From: an uncultured Bdellovibrionales bacterium
GTDB lineage: Bacteria; Bdellovibrionota; FAC87; UBA2466
NCBI GenBank assembly: GCA_937903155.1
Contig: CALCZU010000120.1
Location: 1 to 64,000, forward strand
Direction: 5' to 3'
Length of the DNA: 64,000 nt
Below the pieces are notes generated by a model that saw nothing but the letters and a program-made list of their open reading frames with translations, was not told the origin of the DNA and searched no databases. A program made the translations under genes and the position numbers. Below are positions 43,020-52,800 of the stretch, in pieces. How positions within the stretch are numbered: the first letter of the stretch is position 1; each line of letters begins with the position of its first letter.

Positions 43020-44852
43020 ATGCAACACATTATCTTATCGTATCTTATCGTGTTTATCTCCTCCACCTTTGCGTTTGGCGAGTCGATCGAGCGCCATGCT
43101 TCCGGGCTGATTCGGTCTTATGAAACTGATGCTAATTCGACGCATCAAAAAGAGGTCGAGGCATTTCAAGAATTCAGCCGACTCAATTTTCCGTTTGTGA
43201 GTTCTCGCCACCAATGGAAAGAAGTTTTGAATATTAAAGACAATACCCACACGCATAAAACTTACGCGCTCTACTACGAAGGCCGCCGCATTAGCGGACA
43301 GTACCTAAAAACCCATTATAGTGCGAAAGGGTTTATCGAGTACGCATCGAGCAATATCAGTTCCAAGGTAGAGGGTTTTATGAGCCCTCCGACTCGAGAC
43401 GCTCAAGTTTTTTGGCAAGTGAAGGCGAGAGAAGAATTTGAAAAACAATTTCAGCGTCCATTGAACGGAGCGGTTAGTTCTGAGCCCGTTATTTTCGTCG
43501 ATGAAAAAGGAGAGTCTCATTCGGCGTTAGAAATTCGAGTCATTAATGATGCTCCGATGTACGTCCGAGAATTTACAATCGATGAAATGACCGGAAAAGT
43601 CTTAAAGGAAAATCGAACTTCTCGAGATGTCAGTATCGGCGCAAAGGTTTATAAAGTGAGTCCTTTTGGCGGATCGGCCGCAGAATCTGTTACTCTTACA
43701 ACCGATTCCGCGACTCAACTGAGCAATAGCAATTTTTATGTTCGACGAGAGGAAAATATTTCTACTCCCACACTCGTCGATATCACACCTGCCGATTACA
43801 CGGGTGCGATTAAAAGTGATCCCACGCAATATAATTACGCTTGCACAGGAACGAGTAACGATTGCCCGGACCAATCCTTTGATGGAGTGAATGTTTACTA
43901 TCATCTGTCGCAATACCGTAACCGAATTGGAACGTACTTAAGTGAATTAGGAGCAAGCGTAACATTTCCCGGAGAACCTATTCCGGTTCTCGTAAACACA
44001 CTCACTTTAGATGATAAAACCTATTCCCAACTTTCTAACAATGCTTCCTACTCGACCCATTGTCGGTCGGATGGCAGCATGCCACGTTGTATGGCGTTTT
44101 TAAGACCCGCCCTTATAAGTGCAAAAGAAAGTCAGGCGTCCTGTAATTCAACGACGGCCGTGAGTTTTCATGATTTTTCCAGAGAAGCAATAGTCGTCGC
44201 TCATGAATATCAACATTATGTGACTGATACGATCACTCAAATTGTCAACGGTTGCGATAGAATCACCCGCAAATGCGCTGTCGGAGATGCTATTCACGAA
44301 GCGATTTCAGATTATCTAGCCGCAACCTATGTTTCAGATCTCGCAGGCCGAGATGTTACACTCGTCGCCGAGTACGCGCTTCAAAATTGCACTCCTTTGC
44401 AACGGCAGTTGAATACTCTGAAAGTATACGAAAATACGGCAGCGACCGAAGACGTGCATTTGGCTGGACTCACTTGGGCGTCCGCGTATTGGAAATTGAA
44501 AACGGAATACGGTACGGCCGTCATCGATAAATTACTCATCAAAAGCCTTTTTTATGAGCCGACGAGTCCCAGCTTCGGGGACACTGTCGAAACACTCGTG
44601 AAAGCGGATAAAGCACTTTATGGTGGCGTTCATGCGGCACGTATTCGGCAACTTTTTTATGATGAATTAAAAATTTATGCGGGCCAGACGGGAATCTTTC
44701 GCGATTCCGCAAAAGGGATTATTGAAATCGGAACGAAGGGATGTTCCTCCGTAGGTCTCTCTCAAAGCAGTGGGGGATTAAGTATTTTATCTTTCTGTCT
44801 CTGGTTACTCGCCACATTAATCATCCCGCGGAAGTTTGGACGAAAAAAATGA
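43020..44852 (+). CDS. Secreted M4-type zinc metalloprotease with C-terminal anchor
   Basis: A 610-aa thermolysin-like protease. It has a signal peptide (1-20), an N-terminal propeptide (about 25-200, KTHYSAKGFIEYASSNIS), and a catalytic domain with His395-Glu396-His399 (AHEYQH) and the third ligand Glu427 (HEAISDY). The C-terminus (about 580-610) reads SSGGLSILSF, a hydrophobic helix, then PRKFGRKK: a small-residue, helix, basic layout like GlyGly-CTERM or MYXO-CTERM sorting tails, so it may be held at the membrane before release. It overlaps the next gene by ATGA. Confidence 0.9.
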   Translation: MQHIILSYLIVFISSTFAFGESIERHASGLIRSYETDANSTHQKEVEAFQEFSRLNFPFVSSRHQWKEVLNIKDNTHTHKTYALYYEGRRISGQYLKTHYSAKGFIEYASSNISSKVEGFMSPPTRDAQVFWQVKAREEFEKQFQRPLNGAVSSEPVIFVDEKGESHSALEIRVINDAPMYVREFTIDEMTGKVLKENRTSRDVSIGAKVYKVSPFGGSAAESVTLTTDSATQLSNSNFYVRREENISTPTLVDITPADYTGAIKSDPTQYNYACTGTSNDCPDQSFDGVNVYYHLSQYRNRIGTYLSELGASVTFPGEPIPVLVNTLTLDDKTYSQLSNNASYSTHCRSDGSMPRCMAFLRPALISAKESQASCNSTTAVSFHDFSREAIVVAHEYQHYVTDTITQIVNGCDRITRKCAVGDAIHEAISDYLAATYVSDLAGRDVTLVAEYALQNCTPLQRQLNTLKVYENTAATEDVHLAGLTWASAYWKLKTEYGTAVIDKLLIKSLFYEPTSPSFGDTVETLVKADKALYGGVHAARIRQLFYDELKIYAGQTGIFRDSAKGIIEIGTKGCSSVGLSQSSGGLSILSFCLWLLATLIIPRKFGRKK

Positions 44853-45679
44853 AAAAAATAATTTGGGTTTCAATCGTTTTTTGCTCGATTTCGTTTGCGG
44901 TGGATTCTCATATGATCCGAGCGTGCCGAGTGTTTGAAAAAGTTGCAAAAAATGCCAAGACCGTTTGTAGCTTAAAATCCGGCGATGAAGTGGAAGTGAT
45001 TCAACGAGATGAAAAAATTGCTTTAATTCGCTCCGGCTCGTGTCGGGGGTATGTTTACAATTCGTGTGTCGCTGAAGAAATTTCCGAAGTTTCTTACAAG
45101 GCGATGCCAAAAATTGAGAGAAGTCTTTTTAAAGTTGGGTTTACTCTAGAGGGCGAAGGCACTGCTGCAAAAGTCGGTTACAGTTCCGACTACTCTAAAG
45201 GCTACGGTTTTGGAATCGGGGGCATCGGCGAAGTCAGTATCTTGCCGTATTTGTCGATTCAACTGCTTCCGGCCTATCGTTATCAAAGAATCTCTCGACA
45301 GCTTGATGCCAGCGGATCGGTGAAAGATCCGGGCGCGACTTACAAAGAAACGACCTGGAATTTGAGTCTCAGCTTAAGAGCGGCGGCCGACATTTTTATG
45401 CTTTTTAAAAGCGAACGTCGACAAAGATGGACGGTCAGTTTAGGAGCTGAGGGACTTCTTCCTACCGGAACGATTCAAACCAACCCGCAAGGAGAAGACA
45501 CGGATGTTCCTCTTCAAAAAATGGTGAATTTAGTCGTTGGAAGTGGCTTTGAGTTTCCGTTTTCAGATCTCCCCTTCCATCTCAAAGTGGGAGCGGACCT
45601 CTTCTATCATCTTACGGCGCAAGACTCGACCGGGCTCTATGGGTTGAGGGCAGGGGTTGCTTTCATGAAAAGCCTGTAA
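44849..45679 (+). CDS. Secreted SH3-like plus beta-barrel protein
   Basis: A 276-aa protein with a signal peptide (1-16). Residues about 20-75 resemble a bacterial SH3 domain (RVFEKVAKNAKTVCSLKSGDEVEVIQRDEKIALI, SCRGYVYNSCV) with four Cys that could form disulphides. The rest alternates like an outer-membrane barrel (YGFGIGGIGEVSI, LSIQLLPAYRYQR, LYGLRAGVAFMKSL). The ATG at 44849 overlaps the protease stop (ATGA), so the two products are made together. A longer frame from 44741 is rejected. Confidence 0.75.
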   Translation: MKKIIWVSIVFCSISFAVDSHMIRACRVFEKVAKNAKTVCSLKSGDEVEVIQRDEKIALIRSGSCRGYVYNSCVAEEISEVSYKAMPKIERSLFKVGFTLEGEGTAAKVGYSSDYSKGYGFGIGGIGEVSILPYLSIQLLPAYRYQRISRQLDASGSVKDPGATYKETTWNLSLSLRAAADIFMLFKSERRQRWTVSLGAEGLLPTGTIQTNPQGEDTDVPLQKMVNLVVGSGFEFPFSDLPFHLKVGADLFYHLTAQDSTGLYGLRAGVAFMKSL

Positions 45680-45693
45680 TAAGTAAGTCCCCT

Positions 45694-46068
45694 ATGAATG
45701 AATTTGAATACAGCCCGGACTCCCCGGTCGATCTCGAAGTTTTTGAAAATCCTGAAAAATCCAGACGTTACGACATTGAGTTCACGTGTCCCGAATGGAC
45801 GGCTCTTTGCCCCAGAAGTGGCTTTCCGGATTTTGGAACCATCCACATTAAATATCAGCCCAAAGACTCGTGCTTAGAGTTGAAGAGTTTAAAGCTCTAC
45901 ATCAATTCGTATCGCTCACGTCGGATCTTCCATGAAGCAGCCGTGAATCAGATTCTCACCGATATGGTGAAGGCTTGTAATCCCTGGCGAATGGAGATTA
46001 CGGGAGATTTTAACGTTAGGGGCAATATAAAAACAATTATACGAACCTTGTTTGAACATCCACTTTGA
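45694..46068 (+). CDS. queF: NADPH-dependent 7-cyano-7-deazaguanine reductase QueF
   Basis: Reduces preQ0 to preQ1 in queuosine synthesis. The 124-aa protein is the short unimodular type. Catalytic Cys39 lies in LCPRSGFPDF, and the family motif ELKSLKLY is at 62-69; FHEAAVNQI is also conserved. No other queuosine gene is in the window. Its 3' end overlaps the convergent gene by 32 bases. The RBS is weak. Confidence 0.95.
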   Translation: MNEFEYSPDSPVDLEVFENPEKSRRYDIEFTCPEWTALCPRSGFPDFGTIHIKYQPKDSCLELKSLKLYINSYRSRRIFHEAAVNQILTDMVKACNPWRMEITGDFNVRGNIKTIIRTLFEHPL

Positions 46069-47359
46069 TAAACAAAGAAAAGGTGGAAAACCCATCTGAA
46101 AAAACAAAACCGAACTTCTCGAGTTTTTGATGGAGTGGGTCCGCGCTCGGAATATCCAAAATTAGGTATTTCGAGACGGATTTTGAAAGGTACTGAATCA
46201 ATTCGTCTTCAAAATGAAACTGGGTGAGCGCTTTCTCTATAGACGACCGACTCATTAAAATCATTTCGGCAGGCGCAAAACGGGAAAGATTCTTTTCATT
46301 GCAACAAAGGTTGCGAATCTTCAAGCGATTGGATTCCCGAAAGATCCTGTCGCAAACCTTTTCGTCCGGCTGGTGACTGATAAAATCGATTCCGATTTCG
46401 GACGCGTATTTCGAAAAAGTTAAATCGGCGCTGTGAAATTCTAAAATGCTGCGGGGGTGGAAGAGGTTGATCTTCTCTTTGATCCACGATTCCGAGGTCG
46501 TGATGGATGCAAGCGGTTCTTTCGGTTTTGTGTGCTTTTTCAGTAAATTTGTATCCTGAATTTTATTCACTTCTTTTAAAAGGCTAGCAAAGAAATTTTT
46601 TCGGTATTCGACCACTTCGTTGATCTCAGGAGTTTTGTAAAACGAGAAAAAGCCCCGTTTCTTCACTTGCTGATTCAAAATGGAAGGAAGAAAGGCAGAC
46701 GAAAAAAGACCGGGACTGAGAGAACGCAACCACCCGGCTTCTTGTAAAAGGCTTTCGGGTTCAACGCCGTTTTCGTACATTAAACTTTGGTCGAATGGGA
46801 TGTCGAGACGGATAAAACGCACGAGGGGATTAATGAAGCGTCGACGAAATTCGGCATGGTGTTTCCATGCATATTGAGTCATGTCGAAAGGTTCAATGAT
46901 CGAGGGATTGATAAAAATAGGTTTGGTATGACGAAATCCGATATCTTCAGGATTGATTTCGGCGAGTTCGAGTCCGTCGGCTAAAAGCTCGGATGAGATT
47001 TGCAAGACAAGGCGCGCTGCCTCGACCCACATGCTGCTCGTCCACTGCGCGGGCGAAGCCGAATGCTCGAGCGGTTTCTGCTCCAGGAGGCGAACCTTAG
47101 TCGCGTCGGCCGTTCTTAAAAAAGGAGCAAAAATACCCATCAGATATTTCTTTTCCGTTCCGCGAAGGATTCTAAAAGAACTCAAATTTTTCTGCGTGAA
47201 AAGCTTTTTGAGGGAATAAGATTCTAAAATCGATTCAGTTTCGCTGTCAGAATAACTTGCGCGAAAGACTTTGCCGTTGAAAGCAATGACATCTTGTTGG
47301 CTCAGTCTCTTTTGGAGAACGGGTGGGTTATCTAGAGTTTTTATGGCGTGCAATTTCAT
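46037..47359 (-). CDS. Methyltransferase-like protein with degenerate SAM site
   Basis: A 440-aa cytoplasmic protein. The N-terminal part (about 90-190, LADGLELAEINPEDIGFRHTKPIFINP) resembles the region preceding the methyltransferase fold in NoeA-like SAM-dependent enzymes. The C-terminal third has a Rossmann-like core (SILEFHSADLTFSKYASEIG), but the usual glycine-rich SAM loop is absent, so activity is doubtful. The assignment is tentative. I chose the ATG at 47359 (AGGA about 13 bases upstream); a longer frame to 47461 would overlap the upstream gene. Confidence 0.5.
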   Translation of the reverse strand: MKLHAIKTLDNPPVLQKRLSQQDVIAFNGKVFRASYSDSETESILESYSLKKLFTQKNLSSFRILRGTEKKYLMGIFAPFLRTADATKVRLLEQKPLEHSASPAQWTSSMWVEAARLVLQISSELLADGLELAEINPEDIGFRHTKPIFINPSIIEPFDMTQYAWKHHAEFRRRFINPLVRFIRLDIPFDQSLMYENGVEPESLLQEAGWLRSLSPGLFSSAFLPSILNQQVKKRGFFSFYKTPEINEVVEYRKNFFASLLKEVNKIQDTNLLKKHTKPKEPLASITTSESWIKEKINLFHPRSILEFHSADLTFSKYASEIGIDFISHQPDEKVCDRIFRESNRLKIRNLCCNEKNLSRFAPAEMILMSRSSIEKALTQFHFEDELIQYLSKSVSKYLILDIPSADPLHQKLEKFGFVFSDGFSTFSLFIKVDVQTRFV

Positions 47360-47444
47360 GAATCGTTTTCTTCCTATTCCTATCGTCAAATTATGGAGAT
47401 TTCTTGACAATGCAGATGCTGAGTTGCGTCGTATGGCGAAGAGG

Positions 47445-49079
47445 TTAAGGAACGAGGACAAGATTATCTACCGGAGCTCGGGTGCCATTGAGTTCGCTCG
47501 GGATAGACAGGTTCATGAGGCGTGAGATTACGGGGTTTAGGTCGACCAGACGAATAGGATAGGGGGACTGGCTTCCTTTTGCGAGATTGGGTGACCAAAT
47601 CATCAATGGAATCTGTTGAACGGCTTTTTGAGCGCCTCCGCCGCCGCCAAGGTCCGCGTAGCCGGTCTCGTCGAATAAAAACGCAATGAGGTCACTCGAA
47701 GAGTCTTGCGCAAGGGTACTGAGAAGATCTTGATTCTTCGCCTTCGCCCACTCGAGCGCCGGCCCTTGAAGCTCCTTTGAGCGATACGTTCGGATGAATT
47801 GAGATCCGGTACTTAAATACTTACGCGCGTAGACTTCGCTAACCCCTTTAACCTGCCCAATTTCAATCGCAAGTTTTGAAATCTCAATCGCATCTTTGGT
47901 ATTCAAATAAAACTTGAGCGACGTGTCGTAAGAGATCGCATCGACTTTTGGATTTTTGATGAAAGGTCTCAGTTCCAACGGCAAATTCTCAATTGATTTC
48001 GCTTCGGGGGCATTTTTCAGCTTTCCAACAATGTGAACTCCATTTTTAAAATTCGACTGCCACAAGGTTCGATTAAACTGGCCCCCGTGAGAGGATGTGA
48101 CGACGACAAGAGTTTCTTTGAGGAGATCCTTTTTTTCAAGCGTCGTTAAAATTTTCCCAAATTGCTCGTCTAAAGTCTGAAGAATTTTAGGCAGAGCGAT
48201 GGGAGAATCGTTTAACGCGGGAACCGGAATTTCATTTCCGTACTGGACTGTGAGTTTAAGAGATTCGTGAACGCTTGCTGTCGTCGCGAAAATCGCTCTC
48301 CAATCACTTTCTTCTTTCATCACTTCAAGAATACTGTCTGCTATCCAAGCGTCGCCTCCGAGGTGCGCCGGATCGTTTCCGAGGATAAAACGATTGCCGG
48401 ATGGAAAATCTGAAACGCAATTTAAGAAAAATCTTCCGCCCGCAGGATAGAGAAAATAATCTGGAACATCGACACCCGCTGGGGCACAAAGGCCTTTCAG
48501 AGGACCTTGCTTCTTCGGAGCGCCTAAGGTGACTAAAAGATCCGAATAAGGACTTCCGAGCGCGTAAGCCGATGCTTCATCGTTTCCGATGGTAAACGTA
48601 TCGCCTCGATGGCCTCTTTTTAATCTCGCGTGTAAATTGGTCGGAGCCGTATCGGTCAAAAGTCTTTCAAATTGTTTGCGAGAAAGATCTTTGGTGGAAT
48701 AAAGGTTTCCCTTCGCTCCTAATTTTCCCGTGCTGTCTCGAAAAATCCTGTCTTGATAGGGAAGGTTTTTCGGTAATAGGCCCGTCGTGAGAACTGTGTG
48801 TGACGTTAACTCATCGCTTGAAAGATGACCGACAGTTGCGTTGTCAAAACTCATCGCGTTTTCTTTAAATCGCGCGAAGTTTTTCAGTGCGTATTTCTGA
48901 ATAAAAGAATCTTGGAACTCATCGATTACAAGCACGAGAAGACGCTCAGGCGTCGCGGGAGACTTTTTCCAAGGACTTTCCTCAGTTGCAGAGGAATTCG
49001 AAACGACAATCGGAGCAGAACACGAGAGAATGCATGTAATTAATGCAACGCATAATGCTAAAGAGCCCGTTCTTCTCAT
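47445..49079 (-). CDS. Alkaline-phosphatase-superfamily lipoprotein
   Basis: A 544-aa phosphodiesterase/sulfatase-like envelope protein. A lipobox (ILSC) follows a 19-residue signal. Superfamily features: VLVIDEF (first metal Asp, near 50), a nucleophile region around HTVLTTGLLP, ASVHESL, and SSHGGQ (the SDHG metal motif). GGGGGAQKAVQQIPLMIWSP near the end is typical of type I phosphodiesterase/nucleotide pyrophosphatase relatives. The substrate is unknown. The ATG at 49079 has AGCAGGG just upstream; an in-frame TTG lies 21 bases earlier. Confidence 0.78.
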   Translation of the reverse strand: MRRTGSLALCVALITCILSCSAPIVVSNSSATEESPWKKSPATPERLLVLVIDEFQDSFIQKYALKNFARFKENAMSFDNATVGHLSSDELTSHTVLTTGLLPKNLPYQDRIFRDSTGKLGAKGNLYSTKDLSRKQFERLLTDTAPTNLHARLKRGHRGDTFTIGNDEASAYALGSPYSDLLVTLGAPKKQGPLKGLCAPAGVDVPDYFLYPAGGRFFLNCVSDFPSGNRFILGNDPAHLGGDAWIADSILEVMKEESDWRAIFATTASVHESLKLTVQYGNEIPVPALNDSPIALPKILQTLDEQFGKILTTLEKKDLLKETLVVVTSSHGGQFNRTLWQSNFKNGVHIVGKLKNAPEAKSIENLPLELRPFIKNPKVDAISYDTSLKFYLNTKDAIEISKLAIEIGQVKGVSEVYARKYLSTGSQFIRTYRSKELQGPALEWAKAKNQDLLSTLAQDSSSDLIAFLFDETGYADLGGGGGAQKAVQQIPLMIWSPNLAKGSQSPYPIRLVDLNPVISRLMNLSIPSELNGTRAPVDNLVLVP

Positions 49080-49091
49080 ATTCCCTGCTTC

Positions 49092-49120
49092 TTGTTTCAA
49101 CGGTTTTGACGTAGTATAAA
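49092..49120 (+). promoter_or_regulatory. pgsA promoter close to the start codon
   Basis: TTGTTT (49092-49097), a 17-base spacer, TATAAA (49115-49120). The expected start site is about 3 bases before the ATG at 49130, and no SD is present, so the mRNA should be nearly leaderless. Confidence 0.5.
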
Positions 49121-49129
49121 CACAATCTA

Positions 49130-49747
49130 ATGGATTTATTCAAGAATTTACGCGCGCAAAACAATATTTTAAATCTTCCGAATCTCCTTACGATCGCCCG
49201 TATTGTTTTAATTCCATTCATGGGTCTTTTACTCGATTACGATTCGGATCAGCCGCCTTTTGAAATGGATTGGATGTTTCGTTATTCGCCGGGGCGAGTG
49301 GCGGCCTTCGTGGTCATTATTGCGGGGATTACGGATCTTCTGGATGGCTATTATGCACGAAAATGGCAAATTGAGAGCTTGCTCGGAAAGTTCTTAGATC
49401 CTCTTGCCGATAAACTTCTTCTTCTCGTTGGCCTCATCATGCTTTTAAAGTTGGGACGCGTCGATGCCTGGATCGTCATGCTTCTGCTTTCGAGAGAGTT
49501 TTTGATCACGGGCCTTCGAGCCATTGCCGTCGCTGAAGGAATTGTCATCAGCGCCGGTCAGGGCGGAAAATGGAAACTGACTTTTCAGATGATAGGTCTT
49601 GGCCTGATGATGTGGTACGGAAGCGTCTTCGGTTTTCCCGCGATCACTTTGGGACGCTGGATCTTGTACATCGCACTCGGTATTTCCCTTTTTTCGGGAT
49701 ACCAATACCTGACCGATTTTTTTATCGCGCGTTCGGCGAAGTCTTAA
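49130..49747 (+). CDS. pgsA: CDP-diacylglycerol-glycerol-3-phosphate 3-phosphatidyltransferase
   Basis: Makes phosphatidylglycerophosphate, the precursor of phosphatidylglycerol, in the inner membrane. The CDP-alcohol phosphotransferase motif is complete (DLLDGYYAR, then GKFLDPLADK). 205 aa with about five hydrophobic helices is the usual size. A dispersed REP-like repeat and a run of eight T follow within 65 bases and may end the transcript. Confidence 0.95.
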   Translation: MDLFKNLRAQNNILNLPNLLTIARIVLIPFMGLLLDYDSDQPPFEMDWMFRYSPGRVAAFVVIIAGITDLLDGYYARKWQIESLLGKFLDPLADKLLLLVGLIMLLKLGRVDAWIVMLLLSREFLITGLRAIAVAEGIVISAGQGGKWKLTFQMIGLGLMMWYGSVFGFPAITLGRWILYIALGISLFSGYQYLTDFFIARSAKS

Positions 49748-49755
49748 TTTAATGG

Positions 49756-49781
49756 CCGTCGTTGCGAGGAGCGAAGCGACG
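49756..49781 (-). repeat. Dispersed REP-like repeat, copy 3 (inverted)
   Basis: Exact inverse of the 25-base core at 221-245 and 14168-14192, 8 bases after the pgsA stop and 40 bases before the end of the giant TPR gene. The 26th base (C at 49756) also matches copies 1 and 2. Confidence 0.8.
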
Positions 49782-49820
49782 ACGAGTATTTGCGGAGTTT
49801 TTTTTGAGGGACGTTAAAGG

Positions 49821-52800
49821 TTATTCAATCTCAGGAATTTCGCCGTCTTCGCTTATCTTTTTGCGAGGAGCGTCTTCATCGGGTTCTTCGGCATCGACTT
49901 CCTCGTTTCTGTTACTGGCCATCGACTGACCGAGATCCTTCGCGGCGTTTCGGAATTGGGTGTCTTCACTCGCGATCGCTCGCGTTTCCACGTATTCGCC
50001 TAAGATTTGCTTAGCGAGCGTGGGTTGTTTCAACCCGTCGACGAGTAAGTAAACCAAAGAGATTTTTCCGTAAGGATCCGTTTTGAACTTCCGGTTGATT
50101 TCGATGAGGCTGGCTCGAGCGGCATCGAAATCTCGTCCTTGAGTTTTTGCCACTGCAAGACCGGACAATGCTGTGAGATCGTCTTTTTCGATTCCCAGTG
50201 CCTTGTTGAAATTCTTGGCGGCTTCGAAACTATTTCGGTGTTTTAACGCCAAAAATCCGAGATTTGCGTACGCTTCTTTTGAAGGGTCTTGTTTCGTAGC
50301 CTCTTGGAAATACTCAATGGCGGCGTCTTCATGTCCTTCGTAAATGGAAACCACTCCTAGGTTATTCCAGATGTAGGACGATTGGTAGCCTCGAGCCATC
50401 AGGGATAACCAAATCACTTTCGCTGTGGGAATGTTTCCGAGATCAAGATAAGTCAAAGCCATCAAGTTATGAAGACTGGGATTAGTCGGATCTTGCGAAA
50501 TCGACTCGCGAATCAGTCCTAAAGCCTTATCCGGTGAAACCTGTCTCATGAGATTTAGATAATTGAACGTTGAAACGCTTCTTTCACCCTGAGGTTCAGC
50601 CTTCATTGCTTGCTTGATAATTTGTTCTCGCTCTTCCGAGAGGATTCTAAACGTTAGCGGAAGTGGCATCACGTTTTGAGATTCGCCTCTGTCGATATTG
50701 CTGTAGAGCGAAGGCAGCGGTTTTGTCTGAGAGGCAAGCATGCGTTCAGGCGTTGTCTGACGGAACATTGCGACGGAGTGAAAGGGGTAGACATATTTCT
50801 TAAAATTTCCCACTTTCACAATTGATTTTTTCTCTTCCGGAAGTTTTAGAGAAACCTGGACCGGTGGAAGATAAAAAGTTCTGACATTGGGGAACCGTTT
50901 GGAATCCAAGAGCGACCCAAGATTGTAACATCGGGCGGTCCAGCTTGAGATTACGTTAAACTCTTCTGTTTTGTCCATGCACTGAGAAACAAGACCCAAA
51001 GCTTTTTCTTTAAACGGCGTTACGATCTGAGTTTCGATTCCTTTACGGTATTCATCGACTTCAGCCCCTTTGAGATCCGTCGGAATGGGAGCTTGGAGCA
51101 CTTCCATCGCCATTCGGTGGTAAGTATTTGCGGTTTTAAAAATGGAACCTAAACCCCATTCGCCGCCTTGGAGGGATGCAACCTTGGCGTAATCTTTTTC
51201 AAGTTCTTTCAAAAGCGCTAATTTCTTTTGCAGATTGATTTCGAGCTGTTTGTTTTTTGCTTGAAGAGAGATTCTTGAAAAATAAGCTTCTTTTTGATTC
51301 GCATTCCAAAAGAGAATTTTTGCTAGCGATTCCACACCGCGTGGAGTGTTCATCAATTCATTCTGACTTCTGAAACCGACCTTTTGAGCTTCCTCCATGT
51401 ATTGCTCGGAAAGGCGCGTGCTTTTGCCTGCAACGAGTTCTGCCATTTTTATCGTGTCAGAGACGTAAAGAGAAATGGGAATTCCGCGTTTTGATCGTCG
51501 AGTGATGTAGTATTTGATTTGAGAATCCGTTGCTCCTTGGGCTTCGTAGAGATCCATTAAATCTTTTTCGATGAGCGCAGAATCTTTGGGGTAGAGTTCT
51601 GCGTATTTGAGCATCGTATCTTCCGCTTTTTTCTGGTTTCCGCTGCCCCAATAGTAGAGACCTGCGAGTCTCAAAGCGTTTTGAGATTGTTCGTGTGTTG
51701 GATATTGAGTTGAAAACAGATCGAAATATTCTGCAGACTTATCATAGTGAGCTAAAGATTCGTGAGTTTTAGCCACTCCCAAGAGAAGGTCGCGACGCAT
51801 TTCACTTTTTTGGAAACGTCTTAAGAATTGCTCTTGAACTTCGAGTGCTTCCACCATGAGCCCCGCCTTACTGTAATTGACCGTGGCGTTATAGAGTGCT
51901 TTTTCGTAAAGAGACTCATCTTCTTTTCCGTAGTTTTTCGTGTAGTCGACGTAATTTTTTGCCGCCAATTTAAATTCGCCCGATTCTTCGATAAGGGCGA
52001 TCCGTTTTAATTCCGCTTTTCTTAAAACTTCCGCGACTTCCGCTTTAAATTCAACCTTCGTAAAGTACCGAGCCGTCAAAAACTTTTGGCAAGCGAGAAT
52101 CAGTTTTGGGTAGTCTTTCTTACGATTTAAGATGTCCAAGACAAGATAAGCTGAAGGATAGGCATTTTGTTGATCGGGATATTGCTGTAAAACCTGCCAA
52201 AATCCTTTGTAAGCTTTAGGAAAATCAAAATGGATGTAATAGAGATAGGATGTGAGATAAAGGACCTGTGGGGTGTCTTTTTCTTTTGGATAGGTAGAAA
52301 TATAATCTCCGCCAATTTCAAAAAATTTATTTTCAATCGCCGAGTAGGCCGTGACTTCTAATGCTTTATCCGTTGGGTCTTTAATCTTTTCTTTCGACGC
52401 GGCACTTAGAGCGGCAAGTCCTTGCTCTTTTCTTTCGGCATTCATTTGAATATCGAGGGCTTTAATCGCGTTGCTGATGGATTCTTTCTTTAAAGGACCA
52501 GGCGTCGCATTGTTTTTAAAGACGAGATAGTACTGATCTGCGGCGTCACTGTATTTTTTCTCACGATAAAGAATTTCAGCAAGGTAAAATCGGATTTGAG
52601 GGGACTGCGAAGTATTCGGGAAGAACTCGAGATACTTTGTGTAAAGGTCTTTTGAAGTATCATAGAGCTTTTCGTTATTTGTTTTTTGAGCTTCTGCATG
52701 AAACTCTAACGCATATTTTCGAGCGATTTCTTCAAACTGGGTTAGCCCTTGCTGAATCGTTTGAGGATCGTTCGAATTAATTTCATACCAAGTGGATCCC

